Of a stretch of 6,689 nucleotides of DNA, positions 5,231 to 6,689 are shown one piece after another; position 1 is the stretch's first letter, and each line of letters starts with the position of its first letter. Position numbers and translations under genes: made by a program. This DNA comes from UBA4615 sp044360485 (GTDB taxonomy: Bacteria > Pseudomonadota > Gammaproteobacteria > Burkholderiales > Burkholderiaceae_E), in contig JBIKKG010000196.1 in assembly GCA_044360485.1 (NCBI GenBank), forward strand, positions 1 to 6,689, read 5' to 3'. Below the pieces are notes generated by a model. The model was not told the DNA's origin. It worked only from the letters and a program-made list of their open reading frames with translations, and searched no databases.

Positions 5231-6689
5231 CCGCTGCAATGGACGTGGGGCGCGATCGGGTGGTCACTGACCTCGCGGGCTGGCTCAAGGCCACCTTACC
5301 TGCAGGCGGTCAACTGCGGTCGGACAGCCGTTCGGTGATGCCGGGCGATGCGTTTTTCGCGTATCCCGGCGAGCGATCAGACGGTCGGGCCTACGCAAGT
5401 CAAGCCCTTGCGCGCGGTGCGGCTGCCCTGGTGCTGGAGGGGAATGATCAGGACAGGGGCGAGCGCTGGTCCGTACCAAGCCGCAGCGTTGGCGATCTCA
5501 AACGTCTGAGCGGCCCGATTGCCAATCTGTATTTCGGCGCCCCCACTGCGCAACTCCAGGTGCTGGCCGTGACGGGCACCAACGGCAAGACCAGTTGCAG
5601 CCAGTGGATGGCACAGGGCTTGCAGTCACTCGGTCGTCGAAGCGCCGTGATCGGAACCTTGGGCGCGGGTCGTCCCGACATGCTCACAGACTTCGGGCTG
5701 ACCACACCCGATGCCCTGGCCCTGCAAGCGCAATTTGCCGACTTCAGGAGGCAGGGCGTCGAGGTAGTCGCCATGGAAGCGTCTTCGATCGGACTGGAGC
5801 AGCATCGTCTGGACGGTACGTGCATTGCGGTGGCGGTGTTCACCAATCTCACACGCGATCACCTCGACTACCACGGCACGATGCCTGCTTATGCCCAGGC
5901 TAAGGCGCGACTGTTTGCCTGGCCGTCGCTGGGTACGGCGGTGCTGAATCTGGACGACCCCTGGAGCGCCACCATGCGGGCGGCGCTTGCGCCTTCCACG
6001 CCCTGCATCGGTTACGGTATCGACGCCAACCAGACGGACACCGCACGCCCGACACGCGTGGCCCATACCGGCCCGCGATTGCTGGCGACTGCGATCGAAT
6101 CCACCGCGCAGGGCATGCGTATTGCGCTGGACGGAGACTGGGGCACTGCCACGGTTGAGACGCCGCTGATCGGACGCTTCAACGTTTCCAATCTCCTGGC
6201 AGTGGCCAGTGCATGGCTTGCCCTGGGCCTGCGGTTCGAAGAGGTGGTGTCGCAGCTGCGAACACTCACCCCGGTTCCCGGTCGCTTGCAACCGGTGAGC
6301 GTAGAGGGTGCGGGTGGCCCGCTTGCGGTGGTCGATTATGCGCATACGCCCGATGCCCTATCCAATGCGCTTGCCGCACTGCGACCTGTCACTCAGGCGC
6401 GCGGTGGCAAGCTCTGGTGCATCGTGGGCGCCGGCGGCGATCGCGATCCCGGTAAGCGCCCCTTGATGGGTGCAGTCGTCGAGCGTGATGCCGACCATGC
6501 GGTGATCACGAGCGACAACCCGCGCAGCGAAGCGCCCGAGCAGATCCTGGACGACATCGTGGGCGGCATGTCTGTCGCTCCCCGGCTGCGCGATGCTGAT
6601 CGCGCCCGCGCCATCGCAGCCGTACTCGCTGAAGCCGCAGACCAGGACGTCGTGCTGATTGCAGGCAAGGGCCACGAGACGTATCAGGA
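5227..6689 (+). CDS. murE: UDP-MurNAc-L-alanyl-D-glutamate:meso-diaminopimelate ligase MurE (3' truncated)
   Basis: MurE is the cytosolic ATP-dependent ligase that adds meso-diaminopimelate to UDP-MurNAc-L-Ala-D-Glu. The frame is open to the window edge, giving 487 residues; a stand-alone MurE is about 500, so only the last few tens are missing. Visible motifs: SDSRSVMPGDAFFAYPG at 32-48; the ATP-binding GTNGKTS at 117-123; TTP (159-161); EASSIGL (E. coli has EVSSHGL); FTNLTRDHLDYHG; the lysine expected to be carbamylated, Lys226 in YAQAKARLF; VVDYAHTPDAL; GAGGDRDPGKRPLMG starting at 401; and GKGHETYQ with Glu484. DNPR at 430-433 is the meso-diaminopimelate specificity motif, arguing against a lysine-adding enzyme. 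I prefer GTG 5227, which overlaps the ftsI stop as GTGA and has GGAG (5218-5221) five bases upstream. ATG 5239 is in frame but poorly spaced. A fused MurF domain, known in Bordetella, cannot be excluded beyond the edge. Confidence 0.95.
   Translation, partial: MTAAMDVGRDRVVTDLAGWLKATLPAGGQLRSDSRSVMPGDAFFAYPGERSDGRAYASQALARGAAALVLEGNDQDRGERWSVPSRSVGDLKRLSGPIANLYFGAPTAQLQVLAVTGTNGKTSCSQWMAQGLQSLGRRSAVIGTLGAGRPDMLTDFGLTTPDALALQAQFADFRRQGVEVVAMEASSIGLEQHRLDGTCIAVAVFTNLTRDHLDYHGTMPAYAQAKARLFAWPSLGTAVLNLDDPWSATMRAALAPSTPCIGYGIDANQTDTARPTRVAHTGPRLLATAIESTAQGMRIALDGDWGTATVETPLIGRFNVSNLLAVASAWLALGLRFEEVVSQLRTLTPVPGRLQPVSVEGAGGPLAVVDYAHTPDALSNALAALRPVTQARGGKLWCIVGAGGDRDPGKRPLMGAVVERDADHAVITSDNPRSEAPEQILDDIVGGMSVAPRLRDADRARAIAAVLAEAADQDVVLIAGKGHETYQ

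Noticed and set aside
4178..5239. Long antisense open frame (353 codons) opposite ftsI
   Set aside because: It is a shadow of the transpeptidase gene, with His/Gly/Arg-rich composition and no family motif.
1..6689. Search for CRISPR arrays, insertion sequences, tRNA genes, phage or defence genes
   Set aside because: No direct-repeat/spacer pattern, transposase, terminal inverted repeats or tRNA-like fold was seen; the window is a conserved housekeeping region.

Overview
This window looks like ordinary chromosome from a GC-rich betaproteobacterium, most likely Burkholderiales and perhaps Alcaligenaceae. That placement is inference. It rests on the high GC content, a type-A RNase P RNA of betaproteobacterial character (TAACGGCC, GACCGCCTAAGCGGTC and GAATCCGG blocks), and the classical gene order mraZ-rsmH-ftsL-ftsI-murE of the division and cell wall (dcw) cluster. 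All recognised genes are on the + strand.

Layout. Bases 1-99 hold no gene I can recognise. Bases 100-1098 encode a short-chain dehydrogenase-like (NAD-dependent epimerase fold) protein that best resembles D-erythronate dehydrogenase (DenD), a sugar-acid catabolic enzyme. Thirty-two bases later comes the gene for RNase P RNA (rnpB, 1131-1534), bounded by a perfect 10-bp P1 helix. Bases 1535-1794 are an AT-richer control region containing two inverted repeats (one a strong LexA-box look-alike), a sigma70-type promoter, and four 10-bp direct repeats that match the known MraZ operator architecture. From 1795 to the end runs the start of the dcw operon: mraZ, rsmH, ftsL, ftsI and a 3'-truncated murE. 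The junctions are tight: 9, 3 and 1 nt gaps, then a 4-nt GTGA overlap.

How the genes work together. MraZ is the cluster's own regulator and probably acts at the repeats overlapping the promoter. RsmH methylates 16S rRNA. FtsL and FtsI belong to the septal peptidoglycan machine, and MurE makes a cytoplasmic precursor of that peptidoglycan. The close packing implies one transcript and translational coupling. denD and rnpB are neighbours with no evident functional tie to the cluster.

I see no novel multi-gene system here. The points most worth a second look are regulatory or RNA-level: the LexA-like palindrome upstream of the dcw promoter, the MraZ repeat array whose first unit forms the -10 box, and a compensated base-pair change in the catalytic P4 helix of RNase P RNA.
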